Positions 1 to 12,366 are shown, counted from the stretch's first letter. The stretch is 64,000 nucleotides of DNA from Dillenia suffruticosa (GCA_033439265.1 JAVTVX010000017.1:11492001-11556000), one strand, 5' to 3'. Numbers and translations: made by a program. Notes: a model not told the origin generated them from the sequence alone.

Positions 1-299
1 GTTATGGTAGGTTCAACACTATATGTTCAAATCAACATTGTCATTACAATTAAACAAGATATGTTCAAATTAATATCATCATTACAATTAAACAAGATAT
101 GTACAACAAGATAATATTGTTATGATAGGTTTAAATATGTCCAACATAATCAAATAAAAATGACCCATGTAGTTGATAGAAAAAGATACAACAATCAAGT
201 TGGGAACTAACATTTTTCATACATCGATAACTAATCATCCACTTTCATACTTATTCTGATATGACATGAGTTCATTAAGCCACTAAAGCAATTGAAAGT

Positions 300-1270
300 T
301 TTGAAATTACATACCTTACCTACTCTAACTCTCTCCCCATTACACGTCTTGTCTTTCTTTTGGAATGTCCACTTGAAAGTGTCTATAAATGATGGCTCGC
401 TTCCCATTCCTTAGCCTAAAAAAACACTGTTAGAAATAATGAGATAGTTAAAAAATAATTGAATTAAATTAAAAATTAGTGTTTTAACAAAATTATCAAT
501 CTATTTCTATGTTCATCTCTATTGCTTGAGCCTCTCGCAGAAGTGGCATATGATTCCCTAGAATTACAAGATCGGTTCTTCCTGTTCTGTTTACTCCTTT
601 ATTTGCTATCATTAGATTCCCAAAAGTTCAAAATTCTAACCCAATTTTCTTTAGTGATGCAATTTGTTATTCTGCAACACTTTGCATTATTCAGCACCCC
701 TTGGATGTGATGATAACATTTTTTGTTAAAAATTCTTCTTATCTCATTCTCCTCACTCTCATCCCAAGTGAACTATCACTGCAAAATAAAAATACAATTA
801 ACTATATTAAAATTATAAACTTAGTTTCATATATAAACTAAAAGACATAACTTACCTTAAACGTCTTTCCACCATAACTCTTTTGTATCTTTTGGAGTGC
901 TAGTTTAGGTCATCCAAGCCCTTCTACAATGGTTGTTCACTATTCTATTAACCTCGTGCACAACATGTACAAAATTTGTGAATCTGTCATAAAGTTACGA
1001 ACAAACAATGATAAGTAAATAAGATAGTTAAAAGAACCATATGTTACATAAATAAAAGAAATAGTAATAAAATTTTTATGAATCCCCGTAAAAGGATATC
1101 ACCTATCACTTATTTTCTTCCCCCTTAACAAGTGAATGTTGCACCAAAGGTGCAACTGAAGGGGACAGTGAAGGTGCATCAGTAGAAGGGGAAGGGGAAG
1201 GTGTAGTTGGAGTGGACTGCGACGCTGAAGAGGAAGGGTCTGATTTTTCATCACTAACTCATTTATGCCC
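300..1270 (-). pseudogene. Possible remnant of the second CACTA gene (TnpA-like / Transposase_24-like)
   Basis: Read on the minus strand, about 1260-1140 encodes a Ser/Pro/Thr-rich stretch and about 415-305 encodes a peptide with WTFQKKDKT. Both resemble the accessory protein that follows tnp2 in many plant CACTA elements. The position, downstream of the tnp2 gene on the same strand, fits. The reading frame is broken and I recognise no complete domain, so the assignment rests mainly on position. Confidence 0.3.
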
Positions 1271-3139
1271 CCCACATCGATACTGCCAAGTATAAATGTT
1301 AAAACAATAAAGAAAATAAAAATTGCATGTTCATTAGATACATAATGAAGTACATGAAGAAATTTATCATATTTAAATTGACGTACTAATTAGAATAAAG
1401 ACCATCAATACTAAAAAAAATGACTCTAATGATCTAAAAAAAAGAAGACTGTGTATAAGTAAATAAAAAACAATATATAATAAAAACTACACTACCAAAT
1501 GACATATAATAAAGATTAAACTATCTGATTTGAAGATAAATATCAGATTCTTATTGTATTAAGAAAACAAAACTTGTCTGCCATAAAAAATCAAAGTCCT
1601 CAATGTCATCTCCACTGTCAGATTCATGTCCATCATCTCTATTCTTATCATTTGTCTCAAAATTAGATTCTTCAAAGTCATCCTCATGAATTTTACTTGG
1701 ATCCATATCTATCACTACTCCACATGAATCTCGTAATGTTTGAATGTTATATTTCTCAGTTTGAATCATGTTGGTAACTTCCTCTTGTTGATATGCTATG
1801 TCTTCCTAGTGTTCCTCGATCTTTTTCCATACTTTCGTTTTACAAGCAACTCACCAATCAATTTTGTCACGTTTTAAATTAGGATATAATGCATAATATA
1901 CTTGAATCGTTTGTTGTGCTACCATGAATAGTTCATATCTATTATATAATTTCTTATGATTTATTTTGACCAAATTAAATTTTGAATTCACCTTCATCCC
2001 TTTGACGGGGTCAAACCATTGGCACATAAATAAGACGACCCATAATTCTACTCCAGGGTACTCTACCTCTAGGATATCATCCAATAAACATTAAAAATCA
2101 TCTTTTATACCTCCATCATTGGATGACTGAACATAGACCCTACTATTCATTGTAGATTTTTCGATTCCATATTTTTGAGTATGAAAATTATATCCGTTTA
2201 TGAAATATGCTGGCCAAATTCATACCCTTGATTTTGGAACCCATGATAGATGGGTTAGCAGTTCTTGCTCAACTTGAGCTTGATTACTTTGAATATGAAA
2301 TAAAGTAAACGTGTTAATTTGTTTGTTAACTAATTATGTATAAAATCTCAAGGCAACTTATATTGTTGTGAACCATGTTGCAAATTCTTCATTACACACA
2401 TGATCAAACTCATTCATCAGTAGTTTAAACCGCGAATTTTGAAAAATCCTACCATCAAAGAAGACGATTTATGTCACAAAATATTTGCGACACAAAAAAT
2501 ACATCCTTTTGCAAATGTATACTAATTCAAAGTATGACGTCACTTCTAGACAGTTTAGTAAAATATATGTATGGACTACACGCCATTCTTTACTAGTTAA
2601 ATATCTAACCTTACATGCTCCACTTGGTCAACCAAGATAATTAAAAATCAAGAATAACTTTGAACTAGGATCAATGGGAAACTTATCATTTCTTTCTACT
2701 CACCGCCTCTTGCACTGTACGTGAAGTTCAAAATAGTACGAGGCAAACGTTGTTACGTCCTCCACAATATATGCATTAACAATACAGGTTACAATTCATG
2801 CCTTATCTTTTACTTTTTTCTTCAAATGATATAAGAATCTAATAGTAATGAAATAAAGTGTATTAGAAAATCATATAAAATAAAGTTAGTAATTTGACAT
2901 GCATTGAAAACGAAGTGTAAAAGGTAAAAAATTGTCCTTTCAAACAGATACATCCATCAAAATTAGATGTGACCTGCAACTTTGGTCTCATAAGGCAAGT
3001 AAACTAAAAGGTATTCCATAGAATCAAAAAATGATGGAGGAAATATCATTTCTAAGTTACACAGAATGATAGAAATATCTCTCTTTAACTTCTCCATGTA
3101 TGATAATCATGACTCTTCCACTACAAAAAAACAGCCTTT

Positions 3140-3537
3140 TAGCCATAAATTTAGCGACTTTTAAAAAAATTCGTCGCTAAAAACATTAGCGACGGATTTA
3201 GCAACGAAAAATTTTTCATCGCTAATAACGCGTCGCAAAAATTTAGCGACGAAAATTAGAAATCCGTCGCTAAATTTAGCGACGAAAATCTGGAATCCGT
3301 CGCTAAATTTAGCGACAAATAAGTTTTCGTCGCTAAAATTCGTCACAAAATTTAGCGACGAAAAATTATTCGTCGCTAAATTTAGCGACAGATAATTTTT
3401 GTCGCTAAAATCCGTCGCTAATTTAGCGCAAAACAAACCCGTCAAAAAATTATCCGTCGCTGAATTAGCGACGGATTTGGAATTCGTCGCTAAAATCCGT
3501 CGCTGAATTAGCGACGGATTCCAAATCCGTCGCTGAT
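3140..3537. repeat. Left subterminal palindrome array of element A
   Basis: Units such as ttagcgacgaaa followed by the inverted form tccgtcgctaa recur about every 35-45 bp. In CACTA elements the subterminal repeats bind the accessory transposition protein, so gcgacgaa/ttcgtcgc is the candidate binding motif here. A 188-codon minus-strand reading frame spans the array and the GC-rich block, but it is low-complexity repeat and unlikely to be a gene. Confidence 0.8.
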
Positions 3538-3540
3538 TCC

Positions 3541-3710
3541 ATATGCCCCCTCTGAACCGGCAGATCCAACCTGCCTGCCCTGCAACCCTGCCCGCCCAAG
3601 CCAGCTGCAACCCTGCCCGCCCAAGCCAGCACCCCACCTGACCGCCCGCCCGCCCTGCAACCTGCCCGCCCGAGCCAACATCAACTCTTAATTGCTGGAA
3701 AATGCCGCGC
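3541..3710. repeat. GC-rich block, element A left
   Basis: A strongly GC-rich segment in AT-rich surroundings, with imperfect repeats of ccctgcccgcccaagccagc. It lies just downstream (minus strand) of the tRNA-like module at 3721-3800. Long overlapping reading frames here are a by-product of base composition. Confidence 0.7.
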
Positions 3711-3720
3711 CTTCTGCCTG

Positions 3721-3800
3721 CCTCCACCGTGGTTCGAACCCCGAACTCCTACACGAACTCCTGCACACACGCAACCTGTAAACCACCGAGCCAACGATAT
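3721..3800 (-). other. tRNA-like A-box/B-box module, element A left (minus strand)
   Basis: Read on the minus strand, TGGCTCGGTGG at 3793-3783 fits an RNA polymerase III A box with one mismatch, and GGTTCGAACC at 3740-3731 fits a B box. The spacing is tRNA-like. It runs into the GC-rich block at about 3710-3541. It does not fold into an obvious intact tRNA, so it is a tRNA-related promoter or SINE head, not a tRNA gene. Confidence 0.5.
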
Positions 3801-4359
3801 TATTGTGATATAAAGTTTTTTTTTATTATTTATTATCTTTTTTTCACATTTTCTAATAATAATAAAATAATATATAATAACAATTTAAAATAATAAATAT
3901 AAAAACTATTTTTATTTATACCACCAACCTAAAATAATATTTAATTAAAACTAATAAATATTATAATTTTTAATAAAATAAAAAATAATAAAATACTAAT
4001 TTAAAATAAAATAATAAATTAATTAAAAAATATATTAATATTATATTTTGATTTCTTCTTTTTTCTTTTATTTTATTAATTTATTATTCTTTTTCATTCT
4101 TATTTTATTTTTTTAATCCATAATTTAAAAATGTATCTCAAAACTATAAAATTATAATTATCAATAAAATATAATATATTAATAATTTAAAAAATCTATA
4201 TATTTAATCACAAAATATTTTTATTCAAATTTCAATAAAATTACTATATATAAGAAATGAAAATAAAAAGAAAAAAAACCAAAAGAAAAAAAAGTAAGAA
4301 TAGGAAACAAAAAGGTGGAAGAAAGAAAATAAAAATATCATCACAAAACACTAACACCA

Positions 4360-4430
4360 AGCAATAGTGCAATGGTGATCTTCTCAAATCCGAAGTCTAA
4401 GGTCCAAGGTTCGAATCCCTCCACCTGCAT
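4360..4430 (+). other. tRNA-like A-box/B-box module, element A right (plus strand)
   Basis: TAGTGCAATGG at 4365-4375 matches the A-box consensus TRGYNNARNNG at every position, and GGTTCGAATCC at 4408-4418 matches the B-box consensus exactly. This is the best-preserved of the five modules in the window. A run of T follows at about 4432-4438, then a GC-rich block. The T run could act as a polymerase III terminator, which would give a transcript of roughly 80 nt. No tRNA acceptor stem is evident. Confidence 0.55.
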
Positions 4431-4445
4431 GTTTTTTTAGAATTA

Positions 4446-4636
4446 AAACAAAGGGCGCCCGCGACCCGCATGCCTGGGCGCCCGCGCGCCTGCCTAGGCG
4501 CCCAGGCAGGCACGCCCAAGCGCGGGCGCCCAGGCAGGCACCCGCGAGCGCCGAGACAGGCGCACGCAGGGCGCGGGCGCCCAGGCAGGCAGGCGCCCGT
4601 GCGTGCATGCGCCGGCATCCGCGCCCACGCAGACAT
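4446..4636. repeat. GC-rich minisatellite-like block, element A right
   Basis: Imperfect tandem repeats built from ggcgcccgcg and caggcaggcgcc. The same kind of block occurs in element C at 40798-41175. It produces long overlapping reading frames on both strands that I regard as composition artefacts. Confidence 0.7.
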
Positions 4637-4938
4637 TAATATTTAATTTTAATTTATATTATTGAATAAAATAATACAAATAAAATAAAATTACCTATAC
4701 AATAATAAAAAATATTAAATCAAACAAAAAAAGTAAAAAAAATAATAAATTAATTAAAAAATATATATATTTTAAATAAAATAAAATATATGGTTTTTTT
4801 AAGAATTAAATAACATTATTCTTAATAAAATAAAATGTAAATTAAAATATTATAAAATAATAATATGATTTGTTAATATAAATTAGTAAAATAAAATTAA
4901 AATAAAATAAAATTATAATTAAAAGAATATAAAATTCA

Positions 4939-5495
4939 ACGACGGATTTGGAATCCGTCGCTGAAATTATTAAAATAAAATAAAAATAAAATAAATTCAG
5001 CGACGGATTTTAATCCGTCGCTAAATTATCGGATATACGGATTGGATTTTCATCTAGCGACGGAAAATAAATTCGTCGCTAAATTAATTTTTAACTTAAA
5101 TATTACATATTAATAAAAGAAAAATAAAAATAAAAAAATAAAATTCTATTTATTTAAAAAAGATTAAATTTTGCGACGAATTTTAAATTTGTGGCAAAAT
5201 TTTGTCATATTTAGCGACGAAATTTGCAACAAAAAATTTTTTGTCCCCAATTGGCGACGAATTTAGCGACGAAACTTTTTTCGTCACTAATTAGCGACGA
5301 ATTTAGTCACGAAAATTTTTTCGTCACTAATTAGCGACGAATTGTGCTACGAATAATGTGTCCGTCGCTAATTTAGCCACGACTTTTTTTTGTTGCAAAT
5401 TTTGTGGCCAATTAGCGACGAAAAAGTTTTTCGTCGCTAAATCCGTCGCAAAATAGCGACGAATTTTTTCCGTCGTGAAAATCCGTGGCTAAAAC
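4939..5495. repeat. Right subterminal palindrome array of element A
   Basis: Repeated agcgacgaa and ttcgtcgct motifs in alternating orientation, interrupted by AT-rich DNA at about 5090-5165. It faces the right terminal repeat. By position it is the counterpart of the left array. Confidence 0.75.
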
Positions 5496-7544
5496 CGTGT
5501 TTTTTTGTAGTGTTCGAACCATTCAACTTGCGATCCTTCAAATCGACACATTTCCTAAGATTTGAGACATAACCAGCATGAAATCTCAACGATTTCAACA
5601 ATTCACAAACATTCCGTCTTTGATCCTTATTCAACGGATAAACTGCCTTTGGTTTTAGTCTCTTACTACTTCCATCCACATCAAGTGTAAGTCGATTACA
5701 AAGAAGTCATATATTTTCTTGTATTCAAGTTGTTTTTTGATTTTTCAGTGATATCCATTATTGTATTTATCACATTATAAAAAATATTCTTCTCGATATA
5801 CATCACATCGAGATTATGATGAATCAGATGGGCCTTTCAACATGGTAGATCCCAAAATATATTCAGTTTGGTCCATTTATGCATACTATCATATCCATAC
5901 ATTGTACCATGTGGGTCTTCAATAATAGATGGAAAGTGATACAGTCACCCGAAATTTGTTTACCAGTTAATCTTAATGGAGAATGTGCTTTTTCAATTCT
6001 ATTCTTAGTGAACTCTTCTTTCTTTTTTCTGAATTTATAATTTAGTGGTAAAAATTATCTATCACAATCAAAATAACTCACCTGCTTACCATATTTCAAT
6101 CAAATGACTTTGATGTCTCCATACATATCGGACATCTTAATATCCCAATGGTACTCCATCTCGATAACATGCCATGAAAGTCATTTATTGTTCAAATAAG
6201 AGTAGCCTTCATTACAAACATCTAATCAGTAGGAATATCATATGTATGAATACCTTCATTCCATAGTTGTTTTAACTCTACAATTAGTGATTGCATATAA
6301 ACATCTATTAATTTCTTCGGATTTTGCGGGCCAAATACAACCAATGTTAAAAACATATTGGGTGTCTTCATGTACATACCAAGTAAAAGATTATATGGAG
6401 TTAAGATAACTGGTCAATATGAATAAGTTCTTCTTGATTTACCAAATGGAGCAAACCCATTAGCACAGAGACTTAAGCTAATGTTCCGACTCTCTTTTGC
6501 AAACTCAGAATATGTTCTATCAAAATGTTTCCATACCTCTGCATCCAAAGGATGACACATTAGCCCCTCTTTTGTTTAATGATTTGCATGCCAAGTCATG
6601 TATTCAACAGTGATCTTAGATGTATAAAGCCTTTGCAATCTAGGAGTTAAGGGCAAATAAAACATTAGTCTGTATGGTTTACATCGCCGATTATGATCTA
6701 ACCTCCTATTATTCTTGCATCAACATTGGTTACAGAATTTACAGAATTCTACATTTTCATCATCTCCTTAATATAATATACAACCGTCTCTACATATATC
6801 AATTCTTTCTATCGGAAGATCTAAGCCTTCACTAGCTAGAAATCATTTGGCATATGTGAAAATGAGATAATACTACTCCAATTACTTGAGCAATATCATT
6901 GAAACAATCCTCAGACATATTATACTCTGCCTTGATATTTAATAGTTTTGCCGTTAATGATAACATAGTGTGGTTGTCATAACTAGCCCATGGAAGTTCA
7001 TCATAGCTCTCAACACTTTCTGAAATTGATTAAATAAAAAAGTTTCATTATTCACATTCTCATTAGTAGCTGTTATTTCTACGTTCGCCAATGGTGATGC
7101 ATAACTAGGATACACTTGTTCAAATGTTCGAACGAAACTAGTATTTGCATGGTTTGGTTCAAGAACAAAATTCTGACCCGCAGTATCAATCACCATCATC
7201 TGATATGAGTTCAATTGATTTTAATAATTCTGATCTCCTCTAATTGAAAAATGCATGTTTCGTTGATATTCTTTATCAGATATAAATGGTTCATCATAAC
7301 AAATCCAATTATAATAATTCAGGATAAAATCAAATCAACAAAAATGTTCCCTAATTTTATCGCACTCAAGAAATTTACCATTACCATACTTTCGACACAG
7401 ACACTTTAATTTATTCCCATCCATAAACTCAACTTTATTACTAGTGAAATCCAAAAATTGTTCCAACCCAATAATAAACTCATCAGTTAAATCTCGACAT
7501 TCAGGTAAGTTTTTATTATAGATCCAAGCTCTATCATTCTGCAT

Positions 7545-9033
7545 TTTCTTTGTTTACAAATTTAGATTTATAGAATAGTAATAAAAGGTACTACTAACAA
7601 AATATATTTGATTGGGAAAAGAACCATAGCTCCAAGAAGATCTCATATAGTCATCCTTATTATTCGATACTTTCAAATAAATTCATTAAAGTATGATGCA
7701 ATGATTGAATACGATACTATTTAAATAAAATTTTAAATTTAAATTTTATGAATAGAAAAAATAGAATTTATAAAAATAATTGATTGTATATGTCATGTAT
7801 ACTAGAATCCTTGATAATTTAATATGTAAAAAATCTAGAAAGATTAAGATTACATAGATGAAATATGTGATTGTGCGAGGAGGGCCATTTGTCACATAGG
7901 GACTTATAAGTGCACGCATACTCATGAAAATACAATTAATTTTATTTTTCTATTTTTCTTTTCACATGCCATATATACATATTAATTAGGTAAATACTAT
8001 TTGAAGTAATAAAATATAGCTTGACATAAATATATAAAGTTGTTCTTTAAAAGAAATATATATATATATAACACAAGATTGTTGTTGTAAATTTAACAAT
8101 TAAAAATATTAAAATAATGAATAATTGTAGAAAATTGATTGTATATATCATGTAATATATCATAATAACATATTATAATTATGATAATTGATATGCTATC
8201 TATTATGATAATCGATTGTATATATCATGTATACACGACATAGTTGTTAATATCACTCAAAAATTACACAATTATTAATAGAATTAGCAAAAGTTTATTA
8301 TGATAGATAATTTACCAGCAATGGATACACATGAGGGATAAGGGACAACAAGAAAATAACATTAATCCGGATGGAAAAATGAATACATCAACTGCTTTGA
8401 TAGCTGCTTTTCTCCCCTCTACATGAGTTACCCGTCCAACCTAAACAAACACCTTTGCAACACAAAATTATTTACGCTTTGTCTCTCACAATATATTTAT
8501 ATATTCAATTATATTTTTTCACAAAATGTTTTAACAAAATTTCACGATTTGTAATATTTTGTTATGTGGATCCTAGATATTTTCTAATATTTTATGAACA
8601 TTTAACAAAATATTGATACCTCTTAAAATTTTCCTAGAAACTTTGTTATTTTTATGAAAAAATTTAAATTTTTATAATGTGCGTATGTTTTGTTTGCCTA
8701 TTAATTTATCCTATTTAAAGAAAATGATTGAATAAAATATGTAAAATAAAATCTTTCGAGAGAGGCGAATGAGGGGGAGGGGCACCCTCACCCTCCCAGA
8801 TCCAACGGTGTGCCACTAGATTTCGAGTCGAGCGGTGTGCCACCACCAGACCTTGTGCAAAGAAAGAGAGAAAGAGAGTGGGAGACAAACCTTGTTGCTC
8901 CAGCTCACGAGAGAGAAAGCGAGAAGGCGCGAGAGAGAGACGTGTGAGAGTGAGTGTGTGTGAGAGACATCCCTTGTTCAACTCTTGGCTTCAACATATT
9001 TACAATTAGCAATGAACAAGATTGTTCATCGTT
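7545..9033. other. Upstream region of the old CACTA transposase; no gene seen
   Basis: AT-rich DNA with a short (TA)n tract near 8056-8070, then a GA-rich stretch at about 8755-8975. By position it is the 5' flank or promoter of the decayed tnp2 gene. I see no coding sequence with protein-like composition. Confidence 0.4.
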
Positions 9034-9279
9034 GAATCAACGACGAACAAGGAGTTATTCACTGAATCAGTGACGAACAACATAGTTCGTCACTGATTCA
9101 ATGATGAACAACATAGTTCATCACTGAATGAGCGATGAACAGGTTTGTTCATCACTGAATCAACGACGAACAAGGAGTTATTCGCTGAATCAGTGACGAA
9201 CAGCATAGTTCGTCACTGATTCAATGATGAACAACATAGTTCATCACTGAATGAGCGATGAACAGGTTTGTTCATCACT
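9034..9279. repeat. 123-bp tandem repeat, two copies
   Basis: The unit starting gaatcaacgacgaacaagga occurs at 9034 and again at 9157, with the next boundary at 9280, so the period is exactly 123 bp. The copies are nearly identical. Each unit is itself made of inverted gacgaac/gttcgtc motifs, so this is an expanded part of the old CACTA subterminal region. Confidence 0.85.
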
Positions 9280-10221
9280 GAATAGCAATGAAAGCGAATG
9301 TTCGTTGCTAAAAATAGTGACAAACATGCTCATTTGTTTCTAAATCAGAGTGAGAGAGGCATGAGGTTAACTGAGTGTAACCTTTTCAAGTTAGTGACGA
9401 ACTATAATTTTCATCGCTAATTAGTGACAAATGCTGACTTTCGTCGCTCAAATTTGCGATGAACACTTCATTCGTCACTAAATCAACGACGAATATTATT
9501 TTTCGTTGCAAAATCAATGATGAATTATTATGTTAGTCACTAATCAGTGATGAACATTATTGTTTATCACAAATTTGCAATGAATTTAGCAACAAATATG
9601 TCAATTTGCGACGAATTTTATGACAAAATTTAATTCCATCCACTAAATTGTGAAATTAGAAATAAACTACCAACGAAATTTAAATTCAATGCATGCAACA
9701 AAAAAATTATAGACAAAAAATATTCATTATATTAATCATCAATAAAAAGAAAAAAAAATTCTTTTTCATTCTTAGATAATGACTTGAATACTTAAACAAA
9801 TTTATAAGTTTGTGACTTATATAAATGTATACTCATATGTTTATTTGAATAAACTCTACCACCGTAAAAGATAATACTCAATTATCACTTTTTTATATAA
9901 ATAGAAAATGAATAAATTATTTATTATCAAACGTGGCTGATTTGGTGAGAATCTTAACACTAACTATGTATTCATATTGATTTCGTTACTCTAAAAATTG
10001 TAAAAAATAGAGACAATTGAAAAGGTTACATAAGTGGATAGAAGGAACTTAATCACAAAATTTGAAACGAGATTTCAAATACTGTTAAAATAAATGATGA
10101 ATTTAACTACGAATAGTTAGTTTGTGGCTAATTAACAACCAATTTAGCGACAATTTGTTAAAATTTTGCAACAAAATCCTTATTTGTCACTTTAGCAATA
10201 AACTCAGTGACGAACTCATAT
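9280..10221. repeat. Degenerate subterminal repeats of the old CACTA element
   Basis: Scattered gtgacgaac / ttcgtcac motifs continue to about 9620 and reappear from about 10090 to 10218. Their sequence differs from the arrays in A, B and C, which suggests a related but distinct CACTA family. They continue at 13462-13745 on the other side of element B. The part from 9650 to 10080 is AT-rich with no recognisable feature. Confidence 0.6.
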
Positions 10222-10552
10222 CACTACAAAAAAACATCATTTTTGCGACGAAATTTAGTGACAAATTTTTTTTGTTGAAATTTTGTGACGAATTTAGCGA
10301 TGAAAACTTTTTTAATCGCTATTTCCAACGAAAAAATAGTCGTTGCTAATTTCTAACGAATTTGAATTGGTCGCAAAATTAGCGACGAATTCCAAAATTC
10401 GTCGCTAATTTTGTGACGAATTCCGCCACAAATACAAATTCGTCGCAAATTAGCAACGAATTTGGAATTCGTAGCTAATTTGCGACGAAATCAACGACAA
10501 ATTCTAATTTGTCGCTAATTTTGTAACAAATTTCATAATTCGTCGCTAAATT

Positions 10553-12366
10553 TGAAATATAATTAAATAAAATATAATATAAATATATATTTATTATTTA
10601 ATTATTTTATATTTTATTATTTAATAAATTAATTTAGCGACAAATTTCGGTTTTTGTCGCTAATTTGCGACGAATTCAGTGACAAATTTAGAATTTGTCG
10701 CTGAATGTTGCGACAAATTCGAAAATTTTCGCTGAATTTTGCGACAAATTCGAAATTTGTCGCTGATTTTGTGACAAATTTTAGAATTCGTCGCTAAATT
10801 TAAAATATAATAAAATAAAATAAAATATAAATATATATTTATTATTTAATAAATTTGATGTGTGCCGATAAAATAGGAAGAAGCTTAATGATAAGATACT
10901 AATTCAATTAGAGTTGTTGACATCTATACAGATCGACTATAAAAAAAAATTATGATTCATTTCGATTAAATTCCTTCGTATTAATTCAGAAGTTCTTCTC
11001 TGAAACAAAAATAAAAGAAATTGTGAAAATGGAATCTTGTTATCAATCGATAATCGTGTTTATTTTAACTAATCCGGCTATTCCAGATTTTTATTTTAAT
11101 GATAACTCTTCTAATATAATTTTTTTATTCTCAAATTTCGAATTTGAGATTTGGTTAAGATCTCTAATATCTTATTCCATCAAACCAATTGTTCGTTGAT
11201 AAAAAAATAATTTAATTCCAAAGTCAAAAGATCATAGTTCTCGAATGAGTAATCGAAAAGGTTTTAGAGCATTATGAGAATTAAGTATTGTTCCTTGAAT
11301 GATATAGTGCCAATCACTTTCTGACAAACTCTAATATGATCAGATTTATATCTAATCCAATCATAACTTATAGCCAAATCTTTTCCCTTTTTTATTTCTT
11401 TTGTTCAAAAATGATCGAATGGCATAACAAAAATAACTCTTACTCTATTCACAAATATTTGTTCTCAAATTTTTTAAACTAATCTTAACTTTCAATATTA
11501 TGAATTATTTTTTACCGATTAAATTAACTAATATTCTTGATTAAATTCAATTTTAATAATAAGGTTTACTAGTCCTAAGGATTTGTGGGAGAATGTAGAA
11601 GTATAATATCCATTGCCATCTCTTTTTCACCTTTTACTTCTCTTTCTTTATAAGTGGGTGGGTGCTTCTAACAATTGTAACTCATGATTTGACAGACAAA
11701 CAAAGTAAAATGTGTCAAATCGTCACTAAATTTGAAATATAATAAAATAAAATAAAATATAAATATATATTTATTATTTAATAAATTAATTTAGCGACGA
11801 ATTTTGGTTTTTGTCGCTGATTTTGTGACAAATTCGGAATTTGTCGCTGAATTTTGCGACAAATTCCTAATTTGTCGCAGATTTTGTCACAAATTTTAGA
11901 ATTTGTCACTAAATTTGAAATATAATTAAATAAAATAAAATATAAATATATATTTATTCTTTAATAAATTAATTTAGTGATGAATTTCGGTTTTTGTCAC
12001 AGATTTTGCGACAAATTTTGAATTTGTCGCTGAATTTTGCGACAAATTTTGAATTTGTCGCAGATTTTACGACAAATTCCTGAATTCGTCGCAAAATTTG
12101 AAATATAATTAAATAAAATAAAATATAAATATATATTTATTATTTCATAAATTAATTTAGCGATGAATTTCGGTTTTTATCGCTGATTTTGCGACAAATT
12201 CGGAATTTGTCACTGAATTTTGCGAAAAATTTTGAATTTGTCACAGATTTTGCGACAAATTCCTGAATTCGTCGCTAAATTTGAATTATAATAAAATAAA
12301 ATATAAATATATATTTTATTATTTAATAAATTAATTTAGCGACGAATTCTGGATTTCGTTGCTAAA
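10553..12366. repeat. 183-bp tandem repeat inside element B
   Basis: The motif tttgaaatataat recurs at 11731, 11914, 12097 and (slightly changed) 12280, a period of 183 bp. A shorter last unit ends near 12366. Earlier copies lie at about 10553 and 10800, left of the insert. Each unit joins an AT-rich half to four alternating gcgacaaatt / aatttgtcgc motifs, so the array looks like a local amplification of a subterminal unit. Confidence 0.8.
10856..11716. other. Unidentified insert in the tandem array of element B
   Basis: The 183-bp array is interrupted by roughly 860 bp of unrelated sequence, from tgatgtgtgcc to aaaatgtgtc. It contains gtgggagaatg near 11588, which resembles a retrotransposon polypurine tract, but I found no clear target duplication or coding sequence. 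It may be an LTR fragment. Confidence 0.45.

Larger units (their letters stand above)
3119..5512. mobile_element. Non-autonomous CACTA element A (2394 bp)
   Basis: It begins with CACTACAAAAAAACAG and ends with TGTTTTTTTGTAGTG, which are terminal inverted repeats of the CACTA type. It is flanked by the 3-bp direct repeat TTC (3116-3118 and 5513-5515), the usual target duplication for this superfamily. From left to right it holds a subterminal array of short palindromes (3140-3537), a GC-rich block joined to a minus-strand tRNA-like module, an AT-rich middle (about 3810-4350), a plus-strand tRNA-like module joined to a second GC-rich block, AT-rich DNA, and a right subterminal array (4939-5495). 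No transposase is encoded, so it must have been moved in trans. Element C (39440-41786) has the same layout. Confidence 0.92.
1551..7544 (-). pseudogene. tnp2-type CACTA transposase pseudogene, split by element A
   Basis: The product would be the transposase that cuts CACTA ends. The chosen start at 7544 opens with AWIYNKNLPECRDLTDEF, matching the N-terminal transposase-associated domain, whose cysteine cluster (CLCRKYGNGKFLECD) follows. The frame near 6900 reads LTAKLLNIKAEY. From about 6600 to 6250 it reads EYMTWHANH, HPLDAEVWKHFD, ANGFAPFGKS and VILTPYNLLLGMYMKTPNMFL, all typical of the tnp2 core. The DUF4218 part reads MDGSSKRLKPKAVYPLNKDQ at 5679, is cut at 5513, and resumes at 3118 with LEMIFPPSFFDSMEYLLVYL. 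The DUF4216 part at 2084-1851 reads MDDILEVEYPGVELWVVLF. An acidic tail lies at 1769-1551. Multiple stops and frameshifts make it non-functional even without the insertion. Confidence 0.8.

Noticed and set aside
3161..3727. 188-codon minus-strand reading frame
   Set aside because: It spans the subterminal palindrome array and a GC-rich block; the protein is made of repeated short units and has no family features.
4360..4430. Functional tRNA gene
   Set aside because: Boxes A and B are good, but no acceptor or anticodon stem pairing could be made; it is a tRNA-like module.
10856..11716. Plastid DNA insertion
   Set aside because: AT content suggested it, but I recognised no plastid gene or operon sequence.
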